Both the position numbers and the translations under genes were made by a program. This document shows positions 33,591-45,333 of a stretch of DNA of 58,000 bases, piece by piece. A model generated the notes under the pieces. That model saw only the letters and a program-made list of their open reading frames with translations, was not told where the DNA came from and ran no database searches. The stretch comes from Adiantum capillus-veneris (Eukaryota; Streptophyta; Polypodiopsida; Polypodiales; Pteridaceae). Each line of letters starts with the position of its first letter. Positions within the stretch are counted from its first letter, which is position 1. The stretch covers positions 92,349,747-92,407,746 of the forward strand of contig CM043954.1 of NCBI GenBank assembly GCA_014529385.2, read 5' to 3'.

Positions 33591-34114
33591 AACTGTGGTA
33601 TGCTTGGTTGGCCAAAAACACTTGAAAATTGGACAAAAGTAAATATTTGTGATCCTTTTGAGAGCCGATTTCAGTGGTTGAGAGCCTTTTGATGTTGTTT
33701 CAAGCCGTAGACCTAAAATTTTGCAACTTCACATAAACAACTCACAGATGATTTTTTCGGAGTGAGCAATGATTTGAGATCCCGCCTCGGATTCCACTTA
33801 CCCTACTCCTAGGTTCTACTGCAACAGGGTTGTGGAAAGTGTCCACAAACACTTGTTTTTTTTTTAAATGGTTTCTTGAGCCTTGATATTAAGACTTGTC
33901 TTGTCCCTCAATCATTCTCAAAATCCTAACCTAATCTTACAGTCCTACAAGGTACTTAGCAAGTACAATCTACCCCCAAGCTACCTCTACACAGCAAAAG
34001 ATGACACTCTTACGCTATGCAATTTTAAAGAGAAAGTTCAACTCTAGCTGGTCCTAGAGGAAGTTAAAGGCCAACCACATAAAATTCTCTTGTTTTTCCT
34101 ATTAGGTCTAGTCA
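33591..34114 (-). other. Family B leader, distal part
   Basis: Non-coding stretch between the chromovirus remnant and the primer site at 34115. It holds a half palindrome AAAAGTAAATATTTGTG at about 33625, sharing AAAAGTAAATA with the palindrome at 2844. Position and this motif suggest it is the other part of the leader at 2604-3260. Confidence 0.5.
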
Positions 34115-34132
34115 TCCCCAGCAGTGGCGCCA
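34115..34132 (-). other. Family B primer-binding site (tRNA-Asp type)
   Basis: Minus strand TGGCGCCACTGCTGGGGA, two bases from the LTR end at 34135. It matches the tRNA-Asp 3'-end complement seen in family D (TGGCGCCGTTGCCGGGGA) at 15 of 18 positions. Confidence 0.85.
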
Positions 34133-34134
34133 AA

Positions 34135-35000
34135 TGTGGATGGGTTTCCTAACCTCACTCTTATCTTATTGCAAACATAGCGAGGACCACGAACATAATT
34201 GTGTATCCATGGGACGAAGCTGACTCGACTAGTGCATAGAGGCTACAAGAGGGTGTCAATCTCTTGGAAAACAACAGACAACTTGCATCTAACACAAGCT
34301 ACACTCAAATGACCTATCCCATCATCACTAATGAGCAAACAAACCATGATCGTTATAGCATCAAATGACATCCGAATGCTATGAAACTTCTAGGACAAGT
34401 ATATAAGAACTAAGCTCACATGCTTATAGTCTCAAATCTCAATTTCAATGAAGTGCCAACAATGTGATTATTAATAGCAGTGAGATTTTGACCTAGTCGT
34501 GTTTGTGACCCGAATGCATCTAAATGCTTAGCAATGATGCCCCAATACCCCCCTGTGCTTATTTTGTGATTTCCTAGCTTAAATTCCTACTTATGGTGAA
34601 ATTAGGCCGCAATTTGGTGACACCAAAAGCACAATTTATCATGATATGTTTACGTCAATGAGTAAAGCTCTTACTTGTGGTTGCAATGCAATAGACGACA
34701 CTACAATGTGACAACTGACAAGGGAGATAGAAACACAATAAGGAGAGGAGTGAGCATCGTAAGCTTACGCTGTGTATTTCTTATCAAAATTAACAAAATT
34801 GGCTTTTATACATTAGCCAATGTTTCTTTGGTCAAAACTAATCTTTTGGAAGCTCTAACTAAAGATAGATTGATAAAATATGGAAGCTTATAGCTCCGGC
34901 TCATAAATTACAATATCCACTCGTTCAATAGGAGTTACAATATTCCAGATTTATCAAAAGAATAAGTGTTCTTACAATAAATCTCCCGAAAAATGTTACA
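34135..35000 (-). repeat. Probable family B 5' LTR
   Basis: Inner end (minus) CCATCCACA at 34135 is fixed by the primer site. The outer end is proposed at 35000 because the minus strand there reads TGTAACATTTTTCGGG, giving TG...CA ends and 866 bp. A TATA box (TATAAAAGCC, minus, about 34800-34812) lies inside. No second copy is in the window, so the outer boundary is tentative. Confidence 0.55.
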
Positions 35001-35681
35001 TGGATTAGCTTGGTGCTAGCACTCATTGGATTGCAGCCAACCTTGGTAGGCTAATGCCCCCTAGTGTCTTGGACCTCCTCCCAAATTTTTGTAGAATTTG
35101 GACTCCATTCAAGTACAAAAATACGTTGATGATTGACTGCAGGGACATAAGACAAAGGCATGTTGTCAGATTAAAGAGTGATATGTTTGCAAGTGCTAGA
35201 GATATTGTCGTTCCATAGGTTTTCTTCTTGAGGTTGACATCCTCAAAGAGCTCCACACCCCATTCGAGATAATTCCCTAAGTATTGAAATTATGTTAGTA
35301 CCAAAAAGCTATGCTATAGACATTCGTTGTGGCAATCCGCTAACATTGGTGTCATTGCTGGGGATAGTGATCCTTAGGTGGTGAGTGTCCTAGTCATAGC
35401 AAGAGCTGATTATTTTTTCAAAATGTTGGAGAGGGGGAATGAGGAACACACCTAACACACAGTACAATGCCTCCCTATAGCTCAAGGTATCCACAACACC
35501 CCTAACCTCTTGAATAACACCTTCAAATTGGCTAATTTTCACTAATAGAACCACCTTTGCACACGGAACAACAATCTCCTACTCTGCAAAACCATCACTC
35601 AGCACGAATGTACCAACTCACCCTTCCCAACTCACACAGCACCCCGATTTTTCCCTCTTTGCAAAACACTATACGATGCGG
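35001..35681. other. Older DNA receiving family D; degenerate plus-strand primer site
   Basis: No gene recognised. At 35347-35364 the plus strand reads TGGTGTCATTGCTGGGGA after CTAACA and one T, which looks like a decayed tRNA-Asp primer site of another LTR element lying to the left. TGCGG at 35677-35681 is the family D target duplication. Confidence 0.45.
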
Positions 35682-36605
35682 TGTTTTAGGGCATAACTAC
35701 TCCCCTATTCATACTCACAAGCACGACACAGACAACATACTTATCATCCGATGACACGACTAACCCGTAGGTGCACGTAGGCAATCTCGTTAGATTGTCA
35801 GGCTGAGACCAATCTACACATACGCACTTTTATGATGCATCAATCACTAACCCTGGTAGAATGCAACCCACTCTATCCCTAACCGCTCACAACACCGTTT
35901 ACACTTCCAATGAACTCGGAATCGCATCAAACCTTCTAGGCACCATTCTCTCTCTAGGATATACTTACCTATAAGTCTAATCTCACCAGATTTGAACCCT
36001 AGTTATCTCGAATACAGTCGCGATAGACTAACAGGTCATAATCCAAAAGTGGGCAAAACTTAAGTCCATGAGTATCTATGTGTAGCTAATCTCTTTCTCA
36101 TTCCATAAAGCACTTGATTGTTGAAAACAGACACTGTTTGTGCTACTTACAAGCAAAACAAGCTCGAGGAAGGATCGATCGCGAACAGCTCAAAAATGTG
36201 AATGTGTGGCGTGGGCGCGTAGCTCTCGGAGAGACTACCGCGATGGTGTAGTCACGTCGTGAATCTGATGAGGGAGAAGCGCGTTGCGAAGAGGATAAGA
36301 CTCTCTCTCTCTCTCTCTCTCTCTCAGACTCGTACGACACAGGATTAATTTCAAAAACAATGTTTTTCAAAAATGGTTCTAAGGTGACTTTTATACTTTA
36401 GTCACCTTAGCTCAAAAATGTACATGGGGTTCTCTTACTCATTATTACAAAGTGGGAACAAATCTGAGTCCTGACTAATTGATTAATCTTTACATAACCC
36501 AGACGAATGGATCAAAATGATAAGACGTCTTTGACATAAAATGGGAATTTGATATGCTTTACAAGATGGCCTCATTACAACAATTGGACAAATAGGGCTC
36601 CAACA
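35682..36605 (-). repeat. Family D 3' LTR
   Basis: 924 bp, minus TGTTGGAGCC to GCCCTAAAACA. By eye about 30 substitutions separate it from the 5' LTR, besides a shorter CT tract (36301-36325 versus 54965-55029) and a few small indels. It contains a half-degenerate copy of the family D palindrome (AGTCGCGATAGACT, 36016-36029). Confidence 0.96.
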
Positions 36606-36618
36606 CTCCCCCCCTCCT
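36606..36618 (-). other. Family D polypurine tract
   Basis: Minus strand AGGAGGGGGGGAG, directly before the 3' LTR start TGTTGGAGCC. All purine. Confidence 0.93.
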
Positions 36619-39600
36619 AATTCATGTCTACCACGACATGATTGTCTTTGTCTTCAGTGTCATTGTCGTCCTTCTTGGTTGATTTGATGTAGAAACGCAT
36701 CATATCGCATAGACTTGCTTGCCATTAATGGGCCAAAAATTTTGGACTTGTACATGAAGAAGCCTGTGTAAAATGCTTCTTCGAAGGTTTGGAGATGGTA
36801 GCTTGGCAGAAACATTAGCCGTCTGAAATAGGCATACAATATTGGCTCTGTAGGTGGCCCACTTAGATCGTATGACAGCTCTGAGATGCTGCTTTCGGTA
36901 TTCATATACTCTGAAGTCCAGCTTTCTAAGAAGACTGTGAGACATGCCAAAAAGGTTCGAGCTATTTTACATAGCATCTTGCAGGATAGGTTTGGGAGAG
37001 CCTTCGAATTCTGCAATGGTGCCCTGAAGGGTTTTCACCATGTAAGAACCGGATATTCTCTCTCCCTCTGCAGGCCCTGGCAATACTGGATAATTTAGCT
37101 ATGTCGGATTTCTGCTTTGTAGTGCTTTATGTTGGCTGTAGGTGTATGTTCGCGGAGTTGGGCAAAAAGTTCTGTCATTCCTCAGCTCAGGCGGTGCGTT
37201 GACTAAGTGGATCAGGTTATTAGGATGATCCAAGAGCCATTGACGCCTCCACTTTGGCTGGCTGTCTACTATTCTGTTTTGCTGTTCCGGATCCTATAAT
37301 TCTCCTTCAAACATTAGCACTTGTTCTTCTTTTGCGAGCTGCCGTTGATGTGTTAGAGTTTTGTATTTCAGCAGAGCATAGGGTAACATAGGGGCATTCC
37401 ATTCCTCCCGTAGCTCTGCTGCTGTTTTGCCTGATCTGGAGAGCCCTTGTAGCATCTCCTTTTCTAGTTGCATTGCCTGGTACCATATCATCTCTGATTG
37501 TTTTTCCATTTGCTCGGCCAGCCTCTGCTCTTCCAATCTCGTGACTGAATCTTCGTCTATTTCTTGGTCTTTGGAGCCAGTTTGATCAGTCTGTGTATCT
37601 GGGGCTTCCTGATCATCTGATTCTCCCTCGTAGTCATCTTAACCCCCATATACTTCAACGAGTCCAGCCAAATCCGTGGCTGCTTGCTCCAGGTGCCTCG
37701 TACCCGTCCTTGGTGTTGCCTTGCAGTTTGAAGACTTGCGATTTGCGCAGCCATTGTTCTACTTTTGATTTGGAGAGCTTTAAATTCCATCTCTTTTTGA
37801 GCTGCAGACTCCTCTAACTGTTTTACCCTAATGTGCAAGTTTTCATTTTCTTCCCTGATTGATTTGGAAACAATGCTTTCCATTTCACTGTCAGGAGCTC
37901 GTCCTTGTTGCTGTTCACTTTGTAAGTCTGAAATTTGCCTTTGTAGTTGATCCTCTGCTCTAAGCGCACTTTTGGCTATCATTAAGCGTTGTTTTCTTTC
38001 CAACTCCAGCTCCCTCTTCAGTGCAGCCACTTATTCTTGTGGGTGGACTACCGATGTTGTTGGTAGCGACGTTTTTTGTTTCTTAGCTCGTTCGATTTCC
38101 CTTGCTTGTATATATGTTACTGCCCTCAAATCTTTGACTTCAATTTGTAAGTCATCGATGACAACTTGCAAACTTTTGACTGTCTCCAGCGCATCTTGCT
38201 TTTCTTTTTCCAACTTATGGATGTGTTCATCTCTGTCACTGACATCTTCAAGGAATACGTTGATTGTATCTTCACAAATGGCATTGAAATCTTCAAGCTC
38301 CTGTAAATTGTCTTTGAGGAGATTTATCGTGCTTTTGAGCCCCAAGATCTCAGCATCTCTGATGCTGATCAATTTTAGAGTGTCATCTCTTTGCTCCTGC
38401 AGTCTCATAACTTCTTGATGGGTTTTTTCTAACTTCGTTTTGTTGGACCTGTTCTGATCAGCTAACCATTGACTGTGCAGTCTTGTTCGGTTTAGTATTG
38501 TCTCCATTGACTGCAAATCTTCATCTATAGTAGCTTCCAGCTCAATTCCTTGAGAGGAGGAAGCTTTATCTTTTGTCTGATCCACCTTCTTTTGCTTGCC
38601 TTTATCAATTTGTGATATGGTTCCAGTGTTTGGGTGACCATCTGTTCTTTCTTCTTCTTCTTCTTCACTGGGTGGTATATGAACTCTCTCATCACGATGT
38701 GAGCTTTCTGAATGCAAAGGAGAGTCAGTAGGTGGGATAGATTGCCTCTCACTTGTCTCTGGCCTTGGAGATGGCGGTGGTGTTTCCTGATCTCGTGAAG
38801 TTGGCCTCAACTGATCTCTCAAAGTTTGGAGATCCTCCTCTTCTAGTAGCAATTCTGGTTCGTCCCTAGCATTTCTTTCTTGGATGTACCTCTCGAACCA
38901 GTCCAACTCAAAAGCTGGGTTGTTTTTATTCTTCGTTCTCGGTGTGTAAGTGCTACTAGAAGGTTTCCAAGTGGCGCCTACATCGCCTTGTAGAGATCTC
39001 TCTAGAGCAAATCCTTCTAGCATCCTTTCCATTTTTTCTATCTTCTGTAACCTGGTGTTGTTTTCCATTTCCGCTTTCCGCTTCTTTAGTCGGACATCTT
39101 CCTCTTCAGTTCTTCTTTCTTCTTCCATCTTTTCTTGTGTACTTCTTGTTACTCTTTCCAGCCTGCGTCCTCCAATAGTGTTAATAGAGTCCGGTACTTT
39201 CCTTTGTGATCTGTCTTCGATATTCTCTCTTAACACCAGCCAGCCGTTTTGATGGGGAGCAGGTGGCAGCTGATCTGCCGTGCCTATGGCCTGGTATATG
39301 ATTCTGGTGAGGACTTCTCCTCCTACAATGTAATTTGGCTTGTCCTGCCGTAGCTTTGTCACTTCTTCAAACAGATATGATGCGTGATCTATATAGAACT
39401 CATGGGTCATTCCCATAGCCCATGTCAGTGTGGTTGAGATGCTCCCGTGTGGTGTAGTGTATCTTGGCGGTCTTTTGCTATAGCTCAACAAACACTGATT
39501 GTAGATTTGTGTCAGTTCTCTTACTTCCGGGTTTGCTATGAGTTCGAAAGATGGTAGTTTGGACTTTTGCAAGTAGACTGTGAGGTTTTTCCTTCTTTCT

Positions 39601-40046
39601 CTCATGTTGGCTCCTTGATCAGACAATTTCAATGCCTCCTTGATGATTTCTTTGGTGATCTGGATCTCGATCACTTCATTATCCATTCCTGCCACTCTGC
39701 AAGTTCCATCTTCTTGGATAGTCTCAATTAGGTGTTGTACCCTCTTGAAATCTATCCCTACTGGTGGTAGTGATACAAAGTTTCACAAGCCAACCTTTTT
39801 GAGCCATGACCTTTGCGGTGATCTTTTCAAGTAATTTTCTGCCTCCTTGGGGATCATCACTGTATCCACTAAATTTCTTTTGTCATCCACATATGAACCT
39901 TGATATATCTAAAAGGCTGCTGCCTGTTGCACATCTGCAAGTATCCAGGTGGCCGTTGGCTTTAGTGAATTGGGTAGAAGTGCATAGGGTATTGCACCTT
40001 CCGTTGCCAAGTTCTTGCCTTTTCTTTTCCCCGGAGAAGCATCCAT
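36619..40046 (-). pseudogene. Family D extra ORF: large coiled-coil protein between pol and 3' LTR
   Basis: Reading frame of roughly 1140 codons starting at ATG 40044-40046 (MDASPGKRKG) and best ending at TAG by the purine tract (acidic tail DDNDTEDKDN, VVVDMN). It is broken by TAG after QQAAAF, TGA after KKVGL, TAA at 38031-38033, TAA after LQDAM, another stop near 37120, and frameshifts near 37640 and 36700. The longest open piece is 38031-39695 (554 codons). A globular N-terminal part (NFVSLPPVGIDFKRVQ) is followed by a Glu/Arg/Lys-rich region, a Pro/Ser/Glu-rich acidic stretch and two long heptad-like coiled coils (about 38030-38500 and 37290-38030). No membrane span or signal peptide is seen, so it does not look like an envelope protein although it occupies the env-like position. 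No known domain recognised. Confidence 0.75.
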
Positions 40047-40342
40047 GGATCTTGTATTCACAATTAACAGTTAATGTACAAATATAGTACTTCTCTTCTA
40101 AATTGATTACCACTTAATCATGCATCTAGATGAGCCTTCTTAGTCCCAAGATGAGTTAAGGTAAAATGTTAGCAGATAGACAAGCTCTTCCATTGTGCGA
40201 CTCTGACGGCTTCAAATTAATTTTGTTGGTGAAGGAGAACAAGTCCAAATGCCTTGAAATTTTGTGTGGTGTATGTTCACAGGGCATGTAAGGTCACTCT
40301 ATAATCCCAAACTGAAAATCAATTCATTTGCAAATTTTGCTC
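40047..40342 (-). other. Upstream region of the extra ORF
   Basis: Non-coding, between the nearest palindrome and the start codon at 40046. It contains the phrase AAATGCCTTGAAATTT (about 40249), also found in the gag leader at about 53162, showing that the two upstream regions are related. Confidence 0.55.
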
Positions 40343-41086
40343 AATCTATCGCGATAGACTAGCCATCTTTTGACAAGGGTCCTATTTTGCAGTTGTGCCT
40401 CCACCAATTGGTTTCTCATACCTTGCACATGATCTGATCCCATTTTCACCTCAAATGAATGTCAAATGACCCCTTTTTGGATCAACTCCCATTTTTCCAG
40501 ATTCTATCCAAGGAGATGTTGGTCTATCTCCTTCATTTTGTGTTGTTTTGGGCTCAAACTTAGTGGGTAATCTTCTTGCATCATGCTGAATCCAACTGTT
40601 AATTCAAATTTTTGGTTAGATGGCCTAGTATCCCTCTGCTTAGTCTATCGCTATAGACTAGTACTCAGTGTCAATTTGTCATTTTTTTGGTTCTGTGATC
40701 ATCTGTCTGCCTTCTCCAAGTTGATGTAAGGTTTCTTGACCTCTCGCATGTGAATTTTAACTGTCTGCCCTTGAGATGTCCTGTTCTGACTCTGAGTTGT
40801 CGTCATGTCTTTCTCGGCTTGCCATATGAGTCCATCCTTCCACCAAATTTGGTGTACTGCCTTCATGTGCTTTCCCAAGTCTGTTTTGTGAAAATTTTGA
40901 AAAGTCTTTCCCCCAAGTATTGTAGTAGCAAGTCTATCGAGATAGACTAGGTTATTTGGCCAAAAGAGATCCCTTTTGCACTTTGATTTGATAATGGTGG
41001 TTAATATTCCTTGTTAGAACCCCTCATGAAGCCAAAATCAAAATTTTACTTGTCTAATTGTAAATTCAAGTCTATCGCGATAGACT
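40343..41086. repeat. Palindrome array upstream of the extra ORF (4 copies)
   Basis: Copies of AGTCTATCGCGATAGACT at 40343-40360 (one mismatch), 40642-40659 (one mismatch), 40931-40948 (one mismatch) and 41069-41086 (perfect). Spacings are 299, 289 and 138 bp. Flanking sequence is only weakly similar between copies. Confidence 0.93.
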
Positions 41087-42590
41087 AGTACTTAGTCATT
41101 TTTACCAGTTTTTTTTTTTTAATGTTAGTTGACCACAATGGTGTTAATAGGCTCTCCTAGACACACACATCAAGTTTTAATCAATTTAGAAGAGTATACT
41201 CCCTGTTTGCAGCACTTAGCTGGTCCTGGAGTCGAAGTAGACCACTTAGGTGATGTTAGCCGTTCCTTTTGGTCATTGTATGACTCCGACTGTCTTTTAT
41301 TTCCTTTTGACCTTCCATCAAAGCAGTCGGTTGTTGTTTTGGTGTTTACAACACCAAAAACGACCATTTGGACATCTTTCTGGCGTGTTGCTGGCATTTG
41401 CCCTAGTGGAAGAGCTTTTTTCCTCAGTGGACACATTCCATCTCGTAGTTGACCTCTTTTGGATGTACCTTGTTAAATTTGGTGTCATTTTGTCATTTGG
41501 TCGGTCCGTTAGAGTATCGTGACGCTTTATGCAGTTTTCGTCAGATAGGGACTTTAGGCTCCGTTTTGACGAACTTTTTCATGGTCTAACCCTTCAGTCG
41601 GTTTGTCGAGGTTATTGGCTTGCTGTCTATGAGTTTTGGCTCATTTCCGATCACCTTGGTTCAGTTGCCCTTTTGCAGGTCCTGTGAAATTAGGGTTTTC
41701 TGAGCGGCTTCCTTCGCGCTTTCCGAGGTCATAGGCTTGATCCCTAATCTATAGGCATTGTGCCTTTCAATTTTGGTTCCATTTGGTGGCCTCTAGGTCT
41801 CCCTAACAATCGGTCTACCGTATGTGTGCATAGGTTGTGATTGTGATGCTGGCGAGGTTTTGCGACTAACTAAAGTAAACAACACTTAGAGTCAGTGTTG
41901 ACGAGCGTACCTCTCATATCTGATGTCGGTCTCGTGACCATGCACGATGGATGAGCTTCTGGAAGTCTCAACTGCTGTAGGGAGCTCTCTCTCTCTCTCA
42001 CAATGGAAAATGGCTCAAATGAGAGATTTCTAGCCTAGCCTCTCTATATGTAATCGAGACTCCGACACAAAATTTTCCCATCTTTTACCTGTGGCCATAA
42101 CTTTTTGCGAGATGCAGTTTAGGCTCGCAAATTTCCTGATTTGGACCTCGGTTGCTCCAGTTCTACAATTTTTGTAGATTTCTCCTGTTGGAGGTCCCTT
42201 CATGACGGTGGTCATTTTGCCTTGTCACCTTTGCAGTCCCTATTTTTTCTATGTCTTCTTTACCTTGCTCCAATCAGGCATCTCTTCTTTTGTGTTTCCA
42301 TTTGGATTACGGATTTTTTTCTATAATTTTTGCTAGAAAATGGCTAAAATAAAGCAAATATATCCCAAAATAACCTGAAAATAGAAATTCTAACCTATAA
42401 AAATACCAATGAAAAGCAAAAAACTTTGTAGCTCACTTTTTTCTCATCTATGTACATTCTCACTCATAATCGTCAACCTTGGCCTATTTTTTGCTGTTTT
42501 TAGACGTTTTTTGGCCAGATTTGACTCTCTTTATAGTCTATACACATCCCTAGGGGCTCATGTATGATGATTTGGTCCCCAATTCTAATT
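41087..42590. other. Family D intergenic stretch, nothing recognised
   Basis: Between the extra-ORF array and the end of the polyprotein. Short frames on both strands lack motifs. A short CT run is at about 41986-42000. Confidence 0.5.
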
Positions 42591-42887
42591 AATTATGAGG
42601 GAATGTTCTTTTTCCTAAAATCACACAATAAAACGCAAAAATGGTTGAAAAATTGCTCACAAACATTGCCCTCTAATATATGACATGAGTCATGAGTCCG
42701 CATTTGGAATGCCTCCCCCCTCCTAGTTGGAGTCCTCCCGGACGACAGGGTATCGTCAAGGGTATGTGTTGTGCATGGGTGTGAACTCATGCTAATGCAG
42801 GCCTTGTAATATAGCCCTATATGCATGTGCAGACAATGCATGTAGAAAGAATTTATGCGGTGTAAGAGGAAGGTATAAGCGATTCGC

Positions 42888-44269
42888 TTATTGGCATTTG
42901 TCGTTGAGGTTTCCTGTGGTAGCTTGAGTTGGCTGGCAGATTTTCTTTGCAAGGAGTAGTTGTAAATCTGCCGCTCTTTGTTTGATTGTTTTCCACTGGT
43001 TTTGAATTGGCGTATGTGGATCCTTTGAAGTCGATATTGTCCTATATTTTGTTGCATTTTCTGGTGGAACATTTTTTCTTTCTCCTTTGATGACTTGGGT
43101 CTTATAGATCCTTGTAGTTTTTGTTGTTGATTCTGTTTGTTTTCTCGTGCTGTTTGCATGATGTGGCTTGACATTGACAGTTGTAGATAACTGCTCGATG
43201 GTCATCTTTGGCCTCCCTTCTTGTGTTGTTGGCCTGTTTTGAATTGGCAATTTTGGCCGCCATACCAATATAGTCCGTTGCGTAATCAACCGATTGACTG
43301 TGGTTCTTTGAAGTTTTGCTGGCTTTTGGTGTTTTGTCTATTCTTCTGCCCCCTTTTTTATAGGAATTAGGTTGTCTTGCCTTATCCAAACTTTGTATTT
43401 CCTCTTTTGATGTAATTGTGCCTCGGCCAGATCTGTACGCCGTACCCAAACTTGCCTGGTTCCCTGCATGGTTGTTGATTTTTTATAAGACGTTGCTGGA
43501 CTTGTAAACTCTGTTTGTTGTTGGGCATATCCTTGCGGTTGTATTGACTCTTGTTTCCTCCTTGACATGTATTGGTTATATGATAAGAAGGGTTCTGAAA
43601 AGTTGTCATTTCGGAACATCGCTTCATTAGTATCCAAATCAATGAATTCCTTGTTATCTTTCATCCATGACACTGCTAAGATACACGGCGTTGCTGATTT
43701 ACTTGGTGGCAGTACATGGAATTTGTAGTGTACTGGTGTGGTTGCACTGTGATTGGTATTATAATAGACCACAACGTGGTCACCTCATCACCCAATGCTA
43801 CTTTCAACCGGTGTGTCTCTGGGATCGTCCTCATTGGTCCAAGTTTCTGAAAGAGCTCAAAGCTGATGACGCTCATTTTTGCTCCAGTGTCAAGCAATGC
43901 ATAGATTTCAACTTGTTTTGTGTCTGCATAAGCTTTTATGTAAGGACTACACCACGTATCTTCCAAGTCGTCAATGATGCTATCGTCCTGAGCCCTAAAG
44001 TCTATCATGGTCTTTGCTAATTCTTCGCTTTGTATATCCGCTTCATTTGTTTGGGATGTCAAAAGAGGATATTCGTCAGTCATCATTGGGGTGACCATGT
44101 TTATTGTCCTGAGAAACTGCTTTCGTTTAGCAATCCGTTCCTTGGCTTCTTGTTGTGCCTGGTCCTGAATTCTTTGTTGTTCCTGTCTATAGGCTTTTCC
44201 ATAATGCAATTGAAACAACATTTCCGGTGTTAAAGGTAGATGATATTTTTTTAAACGACACCCACTAAT
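42888..44269 (-). pseudogene. Family D post-integrase domain: second retropepsin-like protease plus basic tail
   Basis: In the same frame as integrase, after the TAG at 44270-44272 and the end motif GCRLKKYHLPLTPEM. 44221-43733 encodes a Gln/Glu-rich helix, then VEIYALLDTGAKMSVISFELFQKLG, which is the retropepsin active-site triad DTGA with its following strand and helix. After a frameshift near 43735 the second lobe continues with HYKFHVLPP and CILAVSWMKDNKEFIDLDT, like the LG-x-[DN]-W-L strand of Ty3 proteases. The C-terminal part to 42888 is basic and Gln/Thr-rich, crossing a TAG at 43338-43340. The element already has a protease upstream of RT (48296-49429), so this is an additional copy. 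Its role is unknown; it may process the long C-terminal products, or be a captured fragment. Confidence 0.72.
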
Positions 44270-45333
44270 CTAGTTCGGCATTTCTTTTCCATCTAGTGTC
44301 GACAGTTTTACTGCTCTGCTGGACGATATTTCTTGGATCAAATAAGGCCCCATTCCCCTTTTCTTTAGCTTTTTGGCATGCTGTTTAAGGGTGTATACTA
44401 AGACATAGTCGCCCGTTTTAAAGTCCTTGTTCTTGACATGTTTGTCAAAAAACTCTTTCTGTTGTCTTTTTTTTGCATATATGGCTGCTACAGCATTGAG
44501 TCGTAACTCATCTAATTTTTCAAGGTCCTCTAACCATTCTGAAAGTTCATGCCCCGTCCAGTCCAATTGTGTAGCTACCCTTAGTGTGGGGATCAAAAAG
44601 TCAATAGGCAATATTGCATTTAACCCATATACCATATTAAATGGTGTAGCATTGAGTGTTGTTTTATATGCAACTCGATAAGCCCAAAATGCCGAATAGA
44701 GCATCTGATCCCAATTTGTTCTTGTTTCACTAACCAGTTTCGTAAGAACTATGCACAATATTTTGTTGGTCGCTTCCACTTGGCCATTGGCTTGTGGATG
44801 ATAGGGTGCAAATTTGCGATGAATTACCATAAACTCATTTAAGAGATGTTGGATAACTTCATTTACAAAGTGTGTCCCTCTATCACTCACCAGCTCGATT
44901 GGAAGGCCATAACGTGTAAACACATATTCATATAAGAATTGTGCCGTGGTTCTAGCGTCTGCTTTCATTGTGGCTTTTGCTTCCACCCATTTGGTCATGT
45001 AATCCGTGGCCACTATGATATATTGTGCTTGTGAACGATACACTGGTGGAGTGATAGGACCAACAAAGTCCAATCCCCATTTAGCGAATGCTCAAGCACT
45101 CATCATTGGCCTTAAAGGCATTTCGTCTCTTTTAACTGGTACCTTAGTGCGTTGACATTCATCACACCTTTTCATGAATTCTGCTGCATCTTGAATCATG
45201 GTCGGTCACCATATACACCTGCAATCATAATTATTTTTACGGTTCTCTCTGCTGAAAAATGACCTCCTGCTATGCCTGCATGAGCTTGTTCCAATAATGG
45301 AAAGTAGTCATTTTCATGAGGAGCTAACCTCAG
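44270..45333 (-). pseudogene. Family D integrase
   Basis: The zinc-binding N-terminus is read at 45100-45300 (HAGIAGGHF, then CDECQ) across a TGA and a one-base shift. The core at 44270-45073 keeps D24 (VATDYMTKW), D64 (LVSDRGTHF) and E100 (NGQVEATNK), with 35 residues between the last two, as in active enzymes. The C-terminal domain (TGDYVLVY, GPYLIQEI) follows and there is no chromodomain. A TGA (for a probable tryptophan) just before AFAKWGLDFVGP and TAG at 44270-44272 break the frame. Confidence 0.93.

Noticed and set aside
36619-40046. Extra ORF as a retroviral envelope gene
   Set aside because: Right position, but no signal peptide, transmembrane span or furin-like site is visible; composition is charged coiled coil.
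41129-41522. Overlapping frames in the family D intergenic stretch
   Set aside because: On both strands, no motif and opposite or shifted relative to the element genes.
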